A stretch of 64,000 nt of DNA from Bacillota bacterium (GCA_025210655.1 JAOARG010000034.1:1-64000), one strand, 5' to 3'. Counted from the first letter of the stretch, positions 8,465 through 18,318 are shown. Translations and numbers: made by a program. The notes: generated by a model from the letters alone, not told the origin.

Positions 8465-9575
8465 TATTTTTATTTCTGTATTCACTTGGTGATATACCTG
8501 TATACTTCTTAAATAGAATACTATAATATCCTTGACTATTTATACCTATTCTACTGGATATCTCAACCATATTAAATTTGGTGTGTCTAAGTAGTACTTT
8601 TGAATGATCAATTTTCATTTCATTATAGATATCAGTATAAGATTTTCCAGTCTCTTTTTTTATTAGTCTAGCTAAATGTCTAACACTTAATTTTAGTTTG
8701 TTTGCCATCTCTTCTATTGATATATGATCCTCTATCTTCAATTGCATTATACGTATACATTCTCTCACATAATAGCTATATTCCTTTTTATGCCTCTCTT
8801 TTTTACCTAGCTTATGATATTCTTTCAGATTCTCCACTGCAAACTTCATAAGTTCATCCTCATTGTTAATATCATAGATGCTTTTAACAAACCTTTGAAC
8901 AGTAACACTGGTAAAATTAAGATTGAATCCATTTTCTAATAGGGTCATTATCATAAAACCATAATACATAAGAATATAATACTTTATATATTCAAGATTA
9001 GTCATATCAGAACGTTTTATCAGCTTATAAAAAAACTCCATTGTAAGTGTATTAATTTTTTCTTTGTCATTGTATTTATAAGCACTTTGAAGTTCACTAA
9101 TAATCTTGATAAATTCATAATTTTCATGGGCTGTAATTATTTCATATGGAATATCATATCCTACATTTTCAAATTCTAAATCATCAGTCTCAAGTTTTGA
9201 TCCTGGTATAATTCTTGTCATAGAAAAAATAATCCTTTTAAGGTTTTCTATATAAAGTAGATTTTCTTCATTCTTCACTTTTCCAACAATAACCGAAGCT
9301 ATTATTTTGCCATCAAGGTTTATTTTTGATCCAAAATACAAGCCATCATACTTTGATTTATAAGAAAAAAGTTTGTCCTCTTCAGATTTTATAATCATAT
9401 CTAAAAAGAAGCTACACTCATCTATTTCTAAGTCTATATCAGTATAATCACCGTAATTTTTCCCAGATATATCCCTTGCAAATACATTTGTTCCACAAGC
9501 TTGACTTAAAGCATCTACAGTGGGACGTATTCTTTGAATAATTTTTATTTGATTAATTGTATTTTTATTAAGCAT
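8457..9575 (-). CDS. AraC-family regulator with PocR-like sensor domain
   Basis: The 372-residue protein begins with a region resembling the PocR ligand-binding domain (about 8-165; NQIKIIQRIRPTVDALSQAC and a late IASVIVGKV strand). A helical linker follows, then a C-terminal double helix-turn-helix of AraC/XylS type at about 272-368 (SIEEMANKLKLSVRHLARLI and VEISSRIGINSQGYYSILFK). It ends with the usual FKKYTGISPSEYR block. It is likely a ligand-responsive activator. The closest genes are an HxlR regulator upstream and a HAD hydrolase downstream, neither of which betrays the ligand. Confidence 0.88.
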   Translation of the reverse strand: MLNKNTINQIKIIQRIRPTVDALSQACGTNVFARDISGKNYGDYTDIDLEIDECSFFLDMIIKSEEDKLFSYKSKYDGLYFGSKINLDGKIIASVIVGKVKNEENLLYIENLKRIIFSMTRIIPGSKLETDDLEFENVGYDIPYEIITAHENYEFIKIISELQSAYKYNDKEKINTLTMEFFYKLIKRSDMTNLEYIKYYILMYYGFMIMTLLENGFNLNFTSVTVQRFVKSIYDINNEDELMKFAVENLKEYHKLGKKERHKKEYSYYVRECIRIMQLKIEDHISIEEMANKLKLSVRHLARLIKKETGKSYTDIYNEMKIDHSKVLLRHTKFNMVEISSRIGINSQGYYSILFKKYTGISPSEYRNKNSK

Positions 9576-9624
9576 TATTGTAATCTCCTTACAACTCTAA
9601 AGGCTAATTATAAAACTAAATAAT

Positions 9625-9999
9625 CTATTCATGTATTACAAGATTTCGTTTTGACCAGCTTTGCATAGCTTCTATTATTTCCATAAATTCTCTACCAATA
9701 TCAGTTAAACTGTACTCAACCTTTGGTGGTACTTGATTATAAGATTTTCTGTTTAGTACACCTATACTTTCAAGTTCTTTCAGTTGAGTTGTAAGTGGTC
9801 CTTGTTTTATATTTGGTATTGCTTTTTTAAGCTCTGAAAATCTTAATGCTTCATCCCTTAAAAGCCAAATGATAACAAGCTTCCACTTTCCCCTAATCAG
9901 TTTTTGAGCTATACACAAGGAACACATTTCACTTTTTTCACAATTTGATAAGGTACATGCTTTACACTCTTCTTTATATGGTCCTTCTATTTTAATCAT
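9625..9999 (-). CDS. HxlR-family regulator with five-cysteine N-terminus
   Basis: The start is taken at ATG 9999 with GGAGG 7 bases upstream; an in-frame ATG at 10017 would contain that site. The 124-residue winged-helix protein matches the HxlR/YodB family (LIRGKWKLVIIWLL, RFSELKKAIPNI, LKELESIGVL, VPPKVEYSLTDIG). Family members such as YodB and CatR of Bacillus sense quinones or diamide through one or two cysteines. Here Cys12, Cys15, Cys20, Cys26 and Cys29 are packed into 18 residues, which could support disulfide switching or metal/Fe-S binding. It is divergent from a flavin reductase gene with three GTACT dyads between them. Confidence 0.92.
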   Translation of the reverse strand: MIKIEGPYKEECKACTLSNCEKSEMCSLCIAQKLIRGKWKLVIIWLLRDEALRFSELKKAIPNIKQGPLTTQLKELESIGVLNRKSYNQVPPKVEYSLTDIGREFMEIIEAMQSWSKRNLVIHE

Positions 10000-10017
10000 T
10001 ATCTTCCTCCAGTCCAT

Positions 10018-10092
10018 TAGTACTTTTTATAGTACTAAGTACTTTAAATTTAAGTACTTGTATATGTTTTTCCACAGTACTATTATAGTACT
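10018..10092. promoter_or_regulatory. Three AGTACT...AGTACT operator-like dyads
   Basis: Three inverted repeats sit between the divergent HxlR and flavin-reductase genes: 10019-10036 (arms AGTACT), 10038-10058 (arms AGTACTT/AAGTACT) and 10076-10092 (arms AGTACTAT/ATAGTACT around one base). Divergent placement and repeated symmetry fit autoregulation by the HxlR protein and control of the reductase. This is inferred; the family's known sites are similar inverted repeats. Confidence 0.65.
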
Positions 10093-10151
10093 ACAGAGAT
10101 AAAAACATCAAGGATAATAAAAAGTTTGCAGATTTAGAAAGGATGATAATT

Positions 10152-10676
10152 ATGAATATCGTATCAATCAATGGAAGCCCTAGAAAAAAAGGAAATACAG
10201 AGTCACTTATAAATAAACTACTGGAAGGTGCAAAGTCTAATGGTCATAATGTAACATCATTTAATCCAAATACTATGACAATAAAAGGATGCCAAGCCTG
10301 TATGGGATGTAAATCAGCATCAGGAAAATGCGTTCAGAAAGACGATATGAATTCTGTATATGATGCCGTAAATAATTCAGATGTAGTAGTGCTTGGAACT
10401 CCAATATACTTCGGAGGAATGACTGCCCAATTGAAAAACGTATTTGACCGATTCTTCCCATATATGCCAGGAAAATTAGAAGGAAATAAAAAGTGCGTTT
10501 TAATAGTTTCCCATGGAGCACCTGATAAGGCAAGTTACGAAAGCTTTACTAATACTATATCTTCAATGGCTAAAGCAATTGGTTTTTCTGATGTTGAAGT
10601 ATTCATAGGAAATGATTCAGGAAATGAACATCCCGAATATTTAGAAAAGTGTTATGAGATCGGAAGTTCTTTATAA
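10152..10676 (+). CDS. Flavodoxin-fold NAD(P)H-dependent FMN reductase
   Basis: A 174-residue flavoprotein of the iron-sulfur flavoprotein/NADPH-dependent FMN reductase group. Near the N-terminus the phosphate loop SINGSPRKKGNT binds FMN. Cysteines cluster in CQACMGCKSASGKC at about residues 45-58, resembling the clustered cysteines of Isf-like proteins. The block LGTPIYFGGMTAQLKNVFDR is diagnostic. The start at 10152 is preferred because AAAGG lies at normal distance; an earlier ATG at 10143 overlaps that site. Divergence from a thiol-rich HxlR regulator suggests induction by quinones or other electrophiles. Confidence 0.9.
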   Translation: MNIVSINGSPRKKGNTESLINKLLEGAKSNGHNVTSFNPNTMTIKGCQACMGCKSASGKCVQKDDMNSVYDAVNNSDVVVLGTPIYFGGMTAQLKNVFDRFFPYMPGKLEGNKKCVLIVSHGAPDKASYESFTNTISSMAKAIGFSDVEVFIGNDSGNEHPEYLEKCYEIGSSL

Positions 10677-10683
10677 AAATCAT

Positions 10684-10707
10684 AAGGTGTGCCTTTGGGC
10701 ACACCTT
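10684..10707. terminator. Bidirectional terminator
   Basis: A perfect 10-bp stem AAGGTGTGCC/GGCACACCTT with a 4-base loop separates two convergent genes. Confidence 0.88.
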
Positions 10708-10712
10708 AATAA

Positions 10713-10949
10713 TTATATTTCATCCAACTCTTCAAACTCTTTTTTCTTGGCCTCATACCACTTTTCCATAGCTTCTTTATCAGTCATTAACTCTTTCATA
10801 GCCTCCATAGCTTTTAGATGATCTTCCTCTCCCAATCTGAACATTTCCATCCCGTGTTTCTTACTTTCCTCAGCTATTTCTTCAAAAGTATTTCCATGAA
10901 ACTCTAAATCACATGCTCCACCAAGCTGTCTACATGTCATTTTTTTCAT
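10713..10949 (-). CDS. DUF1059 small protein
   Basis: This 78-residue protein matches the DUF1059 family, whose signature is CRQLGGACDLEFHGNTFEE at about residues 6-24 followed by SKKHGMEM. The conserved Cys/His residues (Cys6, Cys13, His18, His32) suggest metal binding, but no role is established. The C-terminal half is a charged helix rich in Glu, Lys and Met. A purine-rich ribosome site precedes the ATG. It appears monocistronic between two strong terminators. Confidence 0.88.
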   Translation of the reverse strand: MKKMTCRQLGGACDLEFHGNTFEEIAEESKKHGMEMFRLGEEDHLKAMEAMKELMTDKEAMEKWYEAKKKEFEELDEI

Positions 10950-11008
10950 TTTACTTCCCCCTTGTTATTTTACTAAGAAGTTTATACCCAATAATTTATA
11001 GCATAATA

Positions 11009-11036
11009 AAAGTAGTCCGAGTAACCGGACTACTTT
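11009..11036 (-). terminator. Rho-independent terminator
   Basis: An 11-bp perfect stem (11009-11019 with 11026-11036) lies just past the stop of the large secreted protein gene at 11054-13111. Confidence 0.85.
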
Positions 11037-11053
11037 ATTATTTACTTTATTAT

Positions 11054-13111
11054 TTACTTTACTATTCTGTGTAGCATGTTTTTGTTATCTTCTTTTGTAA
11101 TGAAAAGTTCATCTGTTACGTACTCAATATTATCGAATTCTGGCTTTATTAATTCTGTACCGTCTTGATTAAGTACCCCTAGAAGACCTATCATGTTTTT
11201 AACTATAAGTTTATCAGAACTCTTTAAGGTGTCAATACTAGTATAGATTGGATCATTTATTTCAACACTACCATCTTCCTTGACTTTAATTATTCCGTAG
11301 TAATCATCATTTGATTCATAGAAATACAAATCGTCATTCACCTTTCTAATACTATCAGCAGCAAATTTTGGATATCTTTTTTTATCCTTATTATCATCAA
11401 TGATGTAGTCACCGTTCTCATACTTAATGCTTAAAACACTATCGATATCCTTTAGAGTTAAATCTTTAGAATAAGCTATAATATCCCTTTCAAACTCAAC
11501 ATCTTTTTTTTCCTTAAGGAAATAGATATGATCTTTTCCATTTTGTTCATAAGCTATAGCATTTTTATTGATTTCTTTAACATAATTATAATCGTAAAAC
11601 TCATCTACCTTTAATATTGTCTCACCTAATTTATTGGATATGATAAGGAAATCACCTCCACAATTAGAATTTATTACATCATAATAAGTAAATATAAAAT
11701 TACTACTTCCTTCTACTTCTTTCTTTGCATACTTTGATAAATTTTCAAAATTCTCTACTTCAAATTTCTCTTTTTCATAAGTTACATTACCATCTTTATC
11801 TTTCACTGGATTGAATCTACAGTGATCATAGTATACTACTCCATCTACAATTTTATTAATAATTGTATCAGGTTCATGCATATCAAGTTTAAATCTTGTA
11901 TGTTCTCCATCAGTAAAAATATTAACTGTATAACTGTAATCAGATGAATAAGCATATCTATAATTACTAACATAGACTTCCTTATTGGTTTTTTCGTCTA
12001 ATAGAACATTATAAAAATAATGTTCGTAATCAAGAACTTCAAGTATATTCTCAGATTCATCTAAAACAATTGTATTATCATTACCTTTTGTTTTTACTAA
12101 TAGTTTTCCTTCATCAAAAGGTCTTATAAATCTGTATGTTCCTTTTAAATCAATAACTTTATCTGTTTCTGGTAAATAAAAAATATATTTACTAGCATAG
12201 TCTTCTATTTCTTTTCTATATACAATAGTAACATTATCTATATCATTTTCACCATATACACCGTAAGAACCACTTGGTCCATACAGAGAGTCAAACTCAT
12301 AACCATCAAATTCCAAAAGTCTTGCTTCTCCATCAGGATTTATTATAACAGTTTTCTCATAACGTAAATTACGTCTATGATCCACACATAACAACAACAT
12401 AATGTTTTTTTCTTTACTAAGCTTTTTAATAGATAGTTCATCCTTGTAAGATGCTGAAATCACTGTATTAATACTCTTCATTGTATCTATATTAAGTACT
12501 GTAACCTTAACGCTATACTCTTCACCATTTTTAAATGATTCACGCTTTTTAGACTCACCTTCTACAATGATTAGATATGATTCACCATCAACATTTTGAT
12601 AGTTTGCATATGATTTCTCATCAAACTTGTAACTGTCTATGTTTAATACTTTTCTATTGATAGTATCATAAATACCATCTTTACCATCCTTATCAGTATA
12701 CCTTACTAATCTTCCATCATCAGTTAGCCAATATGATTTAATATCCGAAACAATAATTTCAGCCTTACCATTGCAAATTTTTCCATACATAGGATCTACT
12801 TCATTAGGCATATATATATAATCAGAATCGACTTGTGAACCTAATAATTTAACTTTTCCTACACTAATTACTGCCCCATCACTATTTTTGTCATATATTT
12901 CTATACTACTACCAAGTATATTATCTTTTTCATACTTTTTTTCTAACTCCCTTTGCAATCCAAAGCGTCCATACTCAAGTTGATGCTTACCTTGTACAAC
13001 TACTTTAGTATCAGCTTTGAATTCTTCTCCTTGGCTATAACTAGTAGCCCAAGATGAACCGGAAACCATTAGCGACATTCCTAAAAGAAGTGCAACTACC
13101 TTTTTATTCAT
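11054..13111 (-). CDS. Large secreted protein, possibly beta-propeller/WG-repeat-like
   Basis: The 685-residue product starts with a classical signal peptide (LLLGMSLMVSGSSWA, cleavage near residue 22). The rest alternates short beta-strand-like stretches with charged turns. The last 50 residues contain a WG-repeat-like element (IGLLGVLNQDGTELIKPEFD). Several similar strand-turn motifs (for instance DGKDGIYDTINRKVLNIDS) hint at a repetitive beta-propeller-like fold. No catalytic motif is evident. GGGGG precedes the ATG at a good distance. It is flanked by an AraC regulator and a DUF1059 gene, neither informative. The function is unknown. Confidence 0.7.
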   Translation of the reverse strand: MNKKVVALLLGMSLMVSGSSWATSYSQGEEFKADTKVVVQGKHQLEYGRFGLQRELEKKYEKDNILGSSIEIYDKNSDGAVISVGKVKLLGSQVDSDYIYMPNEVDPMYGKICNGKAEIIVSDIKSYWLTDDGRLVRYTDKDGKDGIYDTINRKVLNIDSYKFDEKSYANYQNVDGESYLIIVEGESKKRESFKNGEEYSVKVTVLNIDTMKSINTVISASYKDELSIKKLSKEKNIMLLLCVDHRRNLRYEKTVIINPDGEARLLEFDGYEFDSLYGPSGSYGVYGENDIDNVTIVYRKEIEDYASKYIFYLPETDKVIDLKGTYRFIRPFDEGKLLVKTKGNDNTIVLDESENILEVLDYEHYFYNVLLDEKTNKEVYVSNYRYAYSSDYSYTVNIFTDGEHTRFKLDMHEPDTIINKIVDGVVYYDHCRFNPVKDKDGNVTYEKEKFEVENFENLSKYAKKEVEGSSNFIFTYYDVINSNCGGDFLIISNKLGETILKVDEFYDYNYVKEINKNAIAYEQNGKDHIYFLKEKKDVEFERDIIAYSKDLTLKDIDSVLSIKYENGDYIIDDNKDKKRYPKFAADSIRKVNDDLYFYESNDDYYGIIKVKEDGSVEINDPIYTSIDTLKSSDKLIVKNMIGLLGVLNQDGTELIKPEFDNIEYVTDELFITKEDNKNMLHRIVK

Positions 13112-13210
13112 AATTTACCCCCACTATTATTATTATTTCATATGGAGATATTATAACATTAAGCCTTCAAATAAATTATAAAAATATTACGATTTTGTAT
13201 TAAAATCTTC

Positions 13211-14083
13211 TTATTTTTTATCATTATATATTTTTCTAAACTCAGAAGGTGAAACCCTATACTTTTCCCTGAATTTTTGGGTAAAATATGATACTGAAGT
13301 AAAGCCACATTGCGAAGCAATCTCAGATATTTTTGAATTATCAAGAAGAATTAAACGCCTTGATCTTTCTAGACGAATATCTCCAAGATACTCCATAGGT
13401 GACATACCCATTTCCTCTTTAAAAACTTTTGAATACTGTGAAACCGACATACCTACATCAGTACATAATTCTTCAAGTTTAATTTTTCCATGAAGATGGT
13501 AATACATATACTGTATAGACTGCTCTACTTCTTTTCTTACCTTAATGCCAATATCCTTTTTGCTTTTACCAATAAGACTTCTAAGAATCTTATTTATAAT
13601 TATATTCTCTATAGAGAAACATACCTCTTCATAGCCTATTTCTTTTTGCTCGTACTCATATATATATGACTTTATCAAATCATATAAATCCTCAATATGC
13701 TCATAATATTCTCCACGATATTCTGGAATATCTTCACCAGTATGTTTTTTATATAAATCATCTAAATAGGTGTGATCTATATTTATACAAACATACCTAG
13801 ACTGAAGATCAAGGGGTACCTCATAATGTTCTACACCTGGTGATACAGCAAGTAGTCCCCCTGGTCTTAGTGGAATTAATTTTTCATCAATACACACATA
13901 AGCTCTCTCATGAAACATAAAAGCAAACATGTAGCTAGGTAATGAATGGGGATCTAAAGCATACTCAAACAAACCACCATTTGGAATGAATATACCTATG
14001 TTTTCACCAATATAATAATCAACTAACTTTAAATCTTCCTCAGTTAAGGGTCCCGAAAATCTCTGAACTTTTTTAAAATCCAT
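13211..14083 (-). CDS. AraC-family regulator with cupin sensor
   Basis: The start is ATG 14083, with GGAGG five bases upstream; an ATG at 14095 would contain the site. The 290-residue protein has an AraC-type beta-barrel/cupin N-terminus (about 20-110; LRPGGLLAVSPGVEHYE is a typical cupin turn). A C-terminal double helix-turn-helix follows at about 190-288 (LEELCTDVGMSVSQYSKVFK and ISEIASQCGFTSVSYFTQKF). Such proteins bind a sugar or similar small molecule. The gene downstream encodes the large secreted protein at 11054-13111, a possible but unproven target. Confidence 0.9.
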   Translation of the reverse strand: MDFKKVQRFSGPLTEEDLKLVDYYIGENIGIFIPNGGLFEYALDPHSLPSYMFAFMFHERAYVCIDEKLIPLRPGGLLAVSPGVEHYEVPLDLQSRYVCINIDHTYLDDLYKKHTGEDIPEYRGEYYEHIEDLYDLIKSYIYEYEQKEIGYEEVCFSIENIIINKILRSLIGKSKKDIGIKVRKEVEQSIQYMYYHLHGKIKLEELCTDVGMSVSQYSKVFKEEMGMSPMEYLGDIRLERSRRLILLDNSKISEIASQCGFTSVSYFTQKFREKYRVSPSEFRKIYNDKK

Positions 14084-14260
14084 AATTGCCTCCAAAAAAA
14101 TTTTATGTCTTATGTAAGTTATTAATTTTTCTCTATCACTTTTTTCTAAAAATATAATTCTGGGCCCTTTTTTTATATTTCGGTTCTTTCATATTGTTTT
14201 CAGCATAATCAAGTGTTGATATTTTTAATACTTAATAATTATATTATAAATATAATTTAC
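14084..14260. other. Upstream region of the cupin-AraC gene
   Basis: A+T-rich sequence with no reading frame worth noting. It presumably holds the AraC promoter. A G+C island GGGCCC at about 14162-14167 is followed by a T-run, but no stable stem was found. Confidence 0.4.
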
Positions 14261-14458
14261 TAGTCTAGAACAAAGTCAAATTCTTTTAAGAAAGAATTTG
14301 ACGGTCCCGTGCAGCGAGATTGTTTAACCTGTCCGAAGGAAATTATAGATATAATTTCTTAGTCTAGAACAAAGTCAAATTCTTTTAAGAAAGAATTTGA
14401 CGGTCCCGTGTATCGGGATTGTTTAACCTGTCCGAAGGAAATTATAGATATAATTTCT
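14261..14458. repeat. Two tandem 99-bp structured repeats
   Basis: Two units, 14261-14359 and 14360-14458, are nearly identical. The only block that differs is GTGCAGCGAG against GTGTATCGGG. Each holds an 11-bp perfect stem (14275-14285 with 14292-14302 in unit 1), a small TCCCG/CGGGA stem (one mismatch in unit 1) and a TCCGAAGGA mini-stem. The flanks before unit 1 and after unit 2 both read TATAATTT, so the unit may be mobile or amplified. No open frame was seen. It lies between yaaA and the cupin-AraC gene. Confidence 0.8.
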
Positions 14459-14515
14459 TAGTATATAAAAAAAAAGAAAGAACTGAATAAAATAACAGCC
14501 CTCTCTTGATATTCA

Positions 14516-15265
14516 TTACTCTTCACTTTTTATAAATACAAATTTATCTTCACTTGATAAGTCTTCTCTAAAAATATATCCAAGTCCATCAAAATTTTTA
14601 ATTTCTTCAATATCAGATACTTTATTTTTAGCCATAAATCTTACCATTTCTCCCCTGGCCATCTTTGCATAGGTACCTTTTTCGATTACCTTATTATCCT
14701 TAATTTCTCCAAAAACACAGCTAATAAATTTCGTATCTTTATCAAGATATTTTGACACACACTTGCTGTACTCCTTTGAAGCTAGATTGAGTATGCATTT
14801 GCTTTCAGATTGAATTTTATCTGCAATCCTATTATCCCAATAATCATATAAAGAATCTATATCATCACCTTTTAATTTAGACTGCATTTCAAGTCTATAT
14901 GGTACTACCCCATCAAATGGCTTTAAGACACCATAAAATCCTGATAAAATTCTTAGATGCTCTTCATAATATTCAAGTTCACTTTCTTCTGCAACACCAG
15001 GAGCCATATACTGATACTGAATCCCTTCATAGGATAAAATTGCTGGTGTCAAATTATTAGAAAGATCCATATTTTTTATTCTATCATAATTTAATGTAGC
15101 TATTTTATCACTACACTTCCATATTGACTTCAGCTCTTCATATTCAAGCTCTTTTAAGTACTTAAGAATAGACTTGGCATCCTCAATAAATTCTGGCATT
15201 TGTCCAAAAATAATGGAATCATTGTCTACTAACATTTTTTTTGCAGGTGAAATAATTATTCTCAC
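14516..15265 (-). CDS. yaaA: YaaA family peroxide-stress protein
   Basis: YaaA/UPF0246 proteins lower free iron and protect DNA during peroxide stress in E. coli. The start is the GTG at 15265, with GGGAGGAAG upstream; the earlier ATG at 15280 includes that site. It yields the family-typical opening MRIIISPAKKM. Conserved blocks include DLSNNLTPAILSYEG, LRILSGFYGVLKPFD, YDYW.NRIADKI and the late KMARGEMVRFMAKN. The length of about 249 residues is normal. It has no obvious operon partner; the chemoreceptor gene upstream has its own terminator. Confidence 0.93.
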   Translation of the reverse strand: MRIIISPAKKMLVDNDSIIFGQMPEFIEDAKSILKYLKELEYEELKSIWKCSDKIATLNYDRIKNMDLSNNLTPAILSYEGIQYQYMAPGVAEESELEYYEEHLRILSGFYGVLKPFDGVVPYRLEMQSKLKGDDIDSLYDYWDNRIADKIQSESKCILNLASKEYSKCVSKYLDKDTKFISCVFGEIKDNKVIEKGTYAKMARGEMVRFMAKNKVSDIEEIKNFDGLGYIFREDLSSEDKFVFIKSEE

Positions 15266-15338
15266 TTTTCTTCCTCCCATAATTTCACTACTTATCTATA
15301 TTATAAACCAAAATATTATTTTATTCTCTTTAAAAATT

Positions 15339-15367
15339 AAAGCGACTTCAATAATCGAAGTCGCTTT
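15339..15367 (-). terminator. Rho-independent terminator
   Basis: An 11-bp perfect stem AAAGCGACTTC/GAAGTCGCTTT lies directly after the chemoreceptor stop. Confidence 0.9.
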
Positions 15368-15376
15368 AAAAATAAC

Positions 15377-17107
15377 TTATAATTTAAACATCTTAGTTTT
15401 TTCATCTAGATTCTTTGAAATATCATTAAGCTTAGTAGATGCTTCTACAGTCACATTCATTGCATTTATAATCTCAGTAATTGTAGAAGATACCTCTTCT
15501 GAACTAGCTGCATTCTCCTCTGCTATTGCTGATAAGTTTTGCATTACATCTAAAAGATTATTTCTCTTCTCAACCATAGTAAGACTTGAATCTTCCATCT
15601 GGGAGAACTTGTCTTCCAATTCGCTCAGTACTCTATAGATATCCCTAAAAACTTCTTGATTTTTATTTACAACGGTCACTTGATCTTCCATAGTCTTACT
15701 TGACTGATCAGCCATTTTTTTAGCATTTTCAGCATTCATGGAAAGTTCTATAATAATTTTATTAATTTCTTCTGATGAATGCTTTGATTCCTCAGCTAAT
15801 TTTCTTATTTCATCTGCAACAACTGCAAATCCTTTGCCCATTTCTCCTGCCCTTGCAGCCTCTATGGCAGCATTTAGAGCCAATAAATTAGTCTGGTCTG
15901 CAATAGATAAAATTAGTTTACTGGCCTCAGAAATCTTATCAGAACTTTCCTGAGTCATATCTATACTTTCAGAGATTTTTTCATTTACTCTAATACTTTC
16001 TTCTGTTTTTTTATTCAAATCTTCCATTGTTTCAAGACCCTCTTCAGATAACCTTGAGAAATCTTGAACAATAACTTTTGTACCATCTAGTATAGAACTA
16101 TTATTATCAATAAGCTCACCTAGATCTGCAACACTCCTTGTGCCATCCTCTGTATTTTCAGCCTGACTCATGGCACCTTCAGCAATCTCATTAACATTAT
16201 TTGCAACTTCAGAACTAGCCTCTGAGGTACTTGTTGCTACAGTATTTAAGGAATCCGATGATTCCAGAAGATTTGTAGATATATCTTGAATATCCCCAAT
16301 AAGGCTGACAAGGCTTAGTCTCATCTGCTCAAATCCATTTGCAAGCTTTCCAATCTCAGTTTTACTTTTAAATAATCTATCACTTAGATGAACATTTAAC
16401 TCACCTCTACCAAGCTTTTGAGATACTTCTGTTATCTCAACCAATGGTTTGGATATTTTTGAACCAATAACAACCGTTACTCCTATAGCAAGTACAAGGG
16501 TAAGGAAAATTATTATCCCGAAAGAGCTCACAAAAGCCTTTACAGAGCTTGAGATTATACTTGATACATTTTCTGTACTAACTCCTACAAACAGAATACC
16601 ATCTGACTTTCCATTTATAACTATTGGGTCATAGACAGTAAGATAGTGTTTACCTAATATTTCCGCCTGACCGCTAAACCTTTTTTTAGAAATCATACTG
16701 GAATACGCCGCACTATCTTTTCCTAACATTGTCCCTACGGCACGATTTCCATCATCTTTCACTATATTAGTTGCAATTCTTTTAAAATCATCTCCAGATG
16801 CTTCAAAAATAGTAACTACAACCCCAAGTTCATCTCCAATTTTATCAACCAATTTAAAGTCATTTTCAATTTTGGAACCATCTGACTTTAATAGATTGCC
16901 CTCTTCATACTTTAATTCTCCATATTGTTCCTTAGCCATCATCCTTAAAGTATTAACATCACCATTTAGTTTACTATTAAGTGTTTCTGTAGCCAGATTA
17001 TCCATATAATTATTAACTAGATAAATACTAAGCCCTGCAATAATTACAAGTATAACTATCAATAGCGATGTATAACTTGCCACCAACTGCGATTTGATTG
17101 ATTTCAT
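15377..17107 (-). CDS. Methyl-accepting chemotaxis protein with Cache-type sensor
   Basis: A 576-residue chemoreceptor. TM1 is at about 10-32, a periplasm-side Cache-like sensor spans about 35-185 (the GEL and [17 protein letters not shown] strands are typical), and TM2 is near 190-212. HAMP follows ([20 protein letters not shown]). The cytoplasmic signalling domain contains the highly conserved hairpin tip [20 protein letters not shown] and then [20 protein letters not shown]. It would signal to CheA/CheW. The ligand cannot be told. It is a single-gene unit with its own terminator. Confidence 0.94.
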   Translation of the reverse strand: MKSIKSQLVASYTSLLIVILVIIAGLSIYLVNNYMDNLATETLNSKLNGDVNTLRMMAKEQYGELKYEEGNLLKSDGSKIENDFKLVDKIGDELGVVVTIFEASGDDFKRIATNIVKDDGNRAVGTMLGKDSAAYSSMISKKRFSGQAEILGKHYLTVYDPIVINGKSDGILFVGVSTENVSSIISSSVKAFVSSFGIIIFLTLVLAIGVTVVIGSKISKPLVEITEVSQKLGRGELNVHLSDRLFKSKTEIGKLANGFEQMRLSLVSLIGDIQDISTNLLESSDSLNTVATSTSEASSEVANNVNEIAEGAMSQAENTEDGTRSVADLGELIDNNSSILDGTKVIVQDFSRLSEEGLETMEDLNKKTEESIRVNEKISESIDMTQESSDKISEASKLILSIADQTNLLALNAAIEAARAGEMGKGFAVVADEIRKLAEESKHSSEEINKIIIELSMNAENAKKMADQSSKTMEDQVTVVNKNQEVFRDIYRVLSELEDKFSQMEDSSLTMVEKRNNLLDVMQNLSAIAEENAASSEEVSSTITEIINAMNVTVEASTKLNDISKNLDEKTKMFKL

Positions 17108-17286
17108 AATGTTCCCCTGTTATGTATTATTTTTTGTCATTAAAATCCCAATCACTACTATATTCATTGTCCCACTAATAAAATTATAGAGTCAAAAAGA
17201 TATATACCCAAAATCTCCATAACAAAACTGTAAAGATTATATTTTTATATTTAATTATTTTTTATAAGAAAAACATATTTGAACAA

Positions 17287-17336
17287 AAAGATGGGACTAA
17301 AAATCAGGCTACTGAAAATAATCCCATCCTTTTTGG
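17287..17336 (-). terminator. Terminator-like hairpin after the FNT gene
   Basis: AAAAAGATGGGA near 17287 pairs with TCCCATCCTTTTT near 17325 with one bulge, giving a T-run on the minus strand. It lies about 50 bases past the channel gene stop. Confidence 0.6.
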
Positions 17337-17386
17337 TAATTGATATAGAATCACATACCATTACCGCTAACCTACACCTATTCTTT

Positions 17387-18157
17387 TTAGATCTGTATAT
17401 CTTTATATGCCAGAATATAATTTATTCCAGACACAATAATTCCGCCACCAATAAAATTACCAATACCAGCAACGACAAGATTATATGCTATACCTCCTAA
17501 TGAAATATTAGCACCACCAAAATATGCTGTGAACAAATAATACATATTCGCAACAACGTGCTCTGTTCCACTTAAGACGAATACCGTTATCCCTAACCAA
17601 AGTACCACTACTTTTGATAATTCGTCTGAATAACTATATGCCAAACATACCGCTGTGCAAACTATAATATTGCATAAAACAGAACTGAAAAATAATTGAG
17701 CCAAAGGAAAATGTACTTTATGGATAGCTTTATGTATTACCATATCCATTACATTTCCAGAAAAAATTCCTGATGCATTAGTTATTAGTGCGATTGCTAC
17801 TGCACCTATCATATTCGAGAAAAATATTATCAAAAGTATCTTGAATATTTTCCTAAATTTTATTTTTCCTGCATAGACAGATGTCATTACCATAGTATCA
17901 CTGGTAAAAAGCTCTGCCTTCATTACTACTATTGCAATAATTCCTAAAGGAAATACTACGGCTCCCAGAAAATTACCTATACCTTTATCAGAAACACTTG
18001 CTGCGATTTTAAAATATCCAATTGCACCAAGTGAAATATATATCCCTGCCAATATCCCCTGAATAGCAAGTATATAGTTTAGTTTTTCTGATTTCCCCTT
18101 ACTCTGTTTTAAAACGTAGTTCACCAAAGCTTTTGGTCCTTGATTGTTTAATCCCAT
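17387..18157 (-). CDS. Formate/nitrite transporter family channel
   Basis: The start is ATG 18157 with GGAGGAAGT upstream; the longer frame to 18208 lacks a site. The 256-residue product has six predicted membrane helices and FNT-family traits: paired helix breaks, the TSDTMVMTSV loop near residue 90, GTEHVVANMYY near residue 195 with the conserved pore His, and GIGNFIGGGIIVSG. FNT pentamers move formate, nitrite, hydrosulfide or acetate. Substrate cannot be settled here, since neither formate lyase nor nitrite reductase genes are nearby. Confidence 0.92.
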   Translation of the reverse strand: MGLNNQGPKALVNYVLKQSKGKSEKLNYILAIQGILAGIYISLGAIGYFKIAASVSDKGIGNFLGAVVFPLGIIAIVVMKAELFTSDTMVMTSVYAGKIKFRKIFKILLIIFFSNMIGAVAIALITNASGIFSGNVMDMVIHKAIHKVHFPLAQLFFSSVLCNIIVCTAVCLAYSYSDELSKVVVLWLGITVFVLSGTEHVVANMYYLFTAYFGGANISLGGIAYNLVVAGIGNFIGGGIIVSGINYILAYKDIQI

Positions 18158-18318
18158 TACTTCCTCCACACATTCATTGTATCTAAAGGTATGTAGACTC
18201 TTTATCAATTACCTATCCTATAGTATATTAACATATTAAATGATTTACAATATCTATTGTATAAATTAAGGCTATTGCACTAAATCTATAATCATCTAGC
18301 TATGTAATTGCAAAAAAA

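Noticed and set aside
14261-14458. tRNA or known riboswitch
   Set aside because: No cloverleaf or T-loop signature, and no conserved riboswitch core could be matched.
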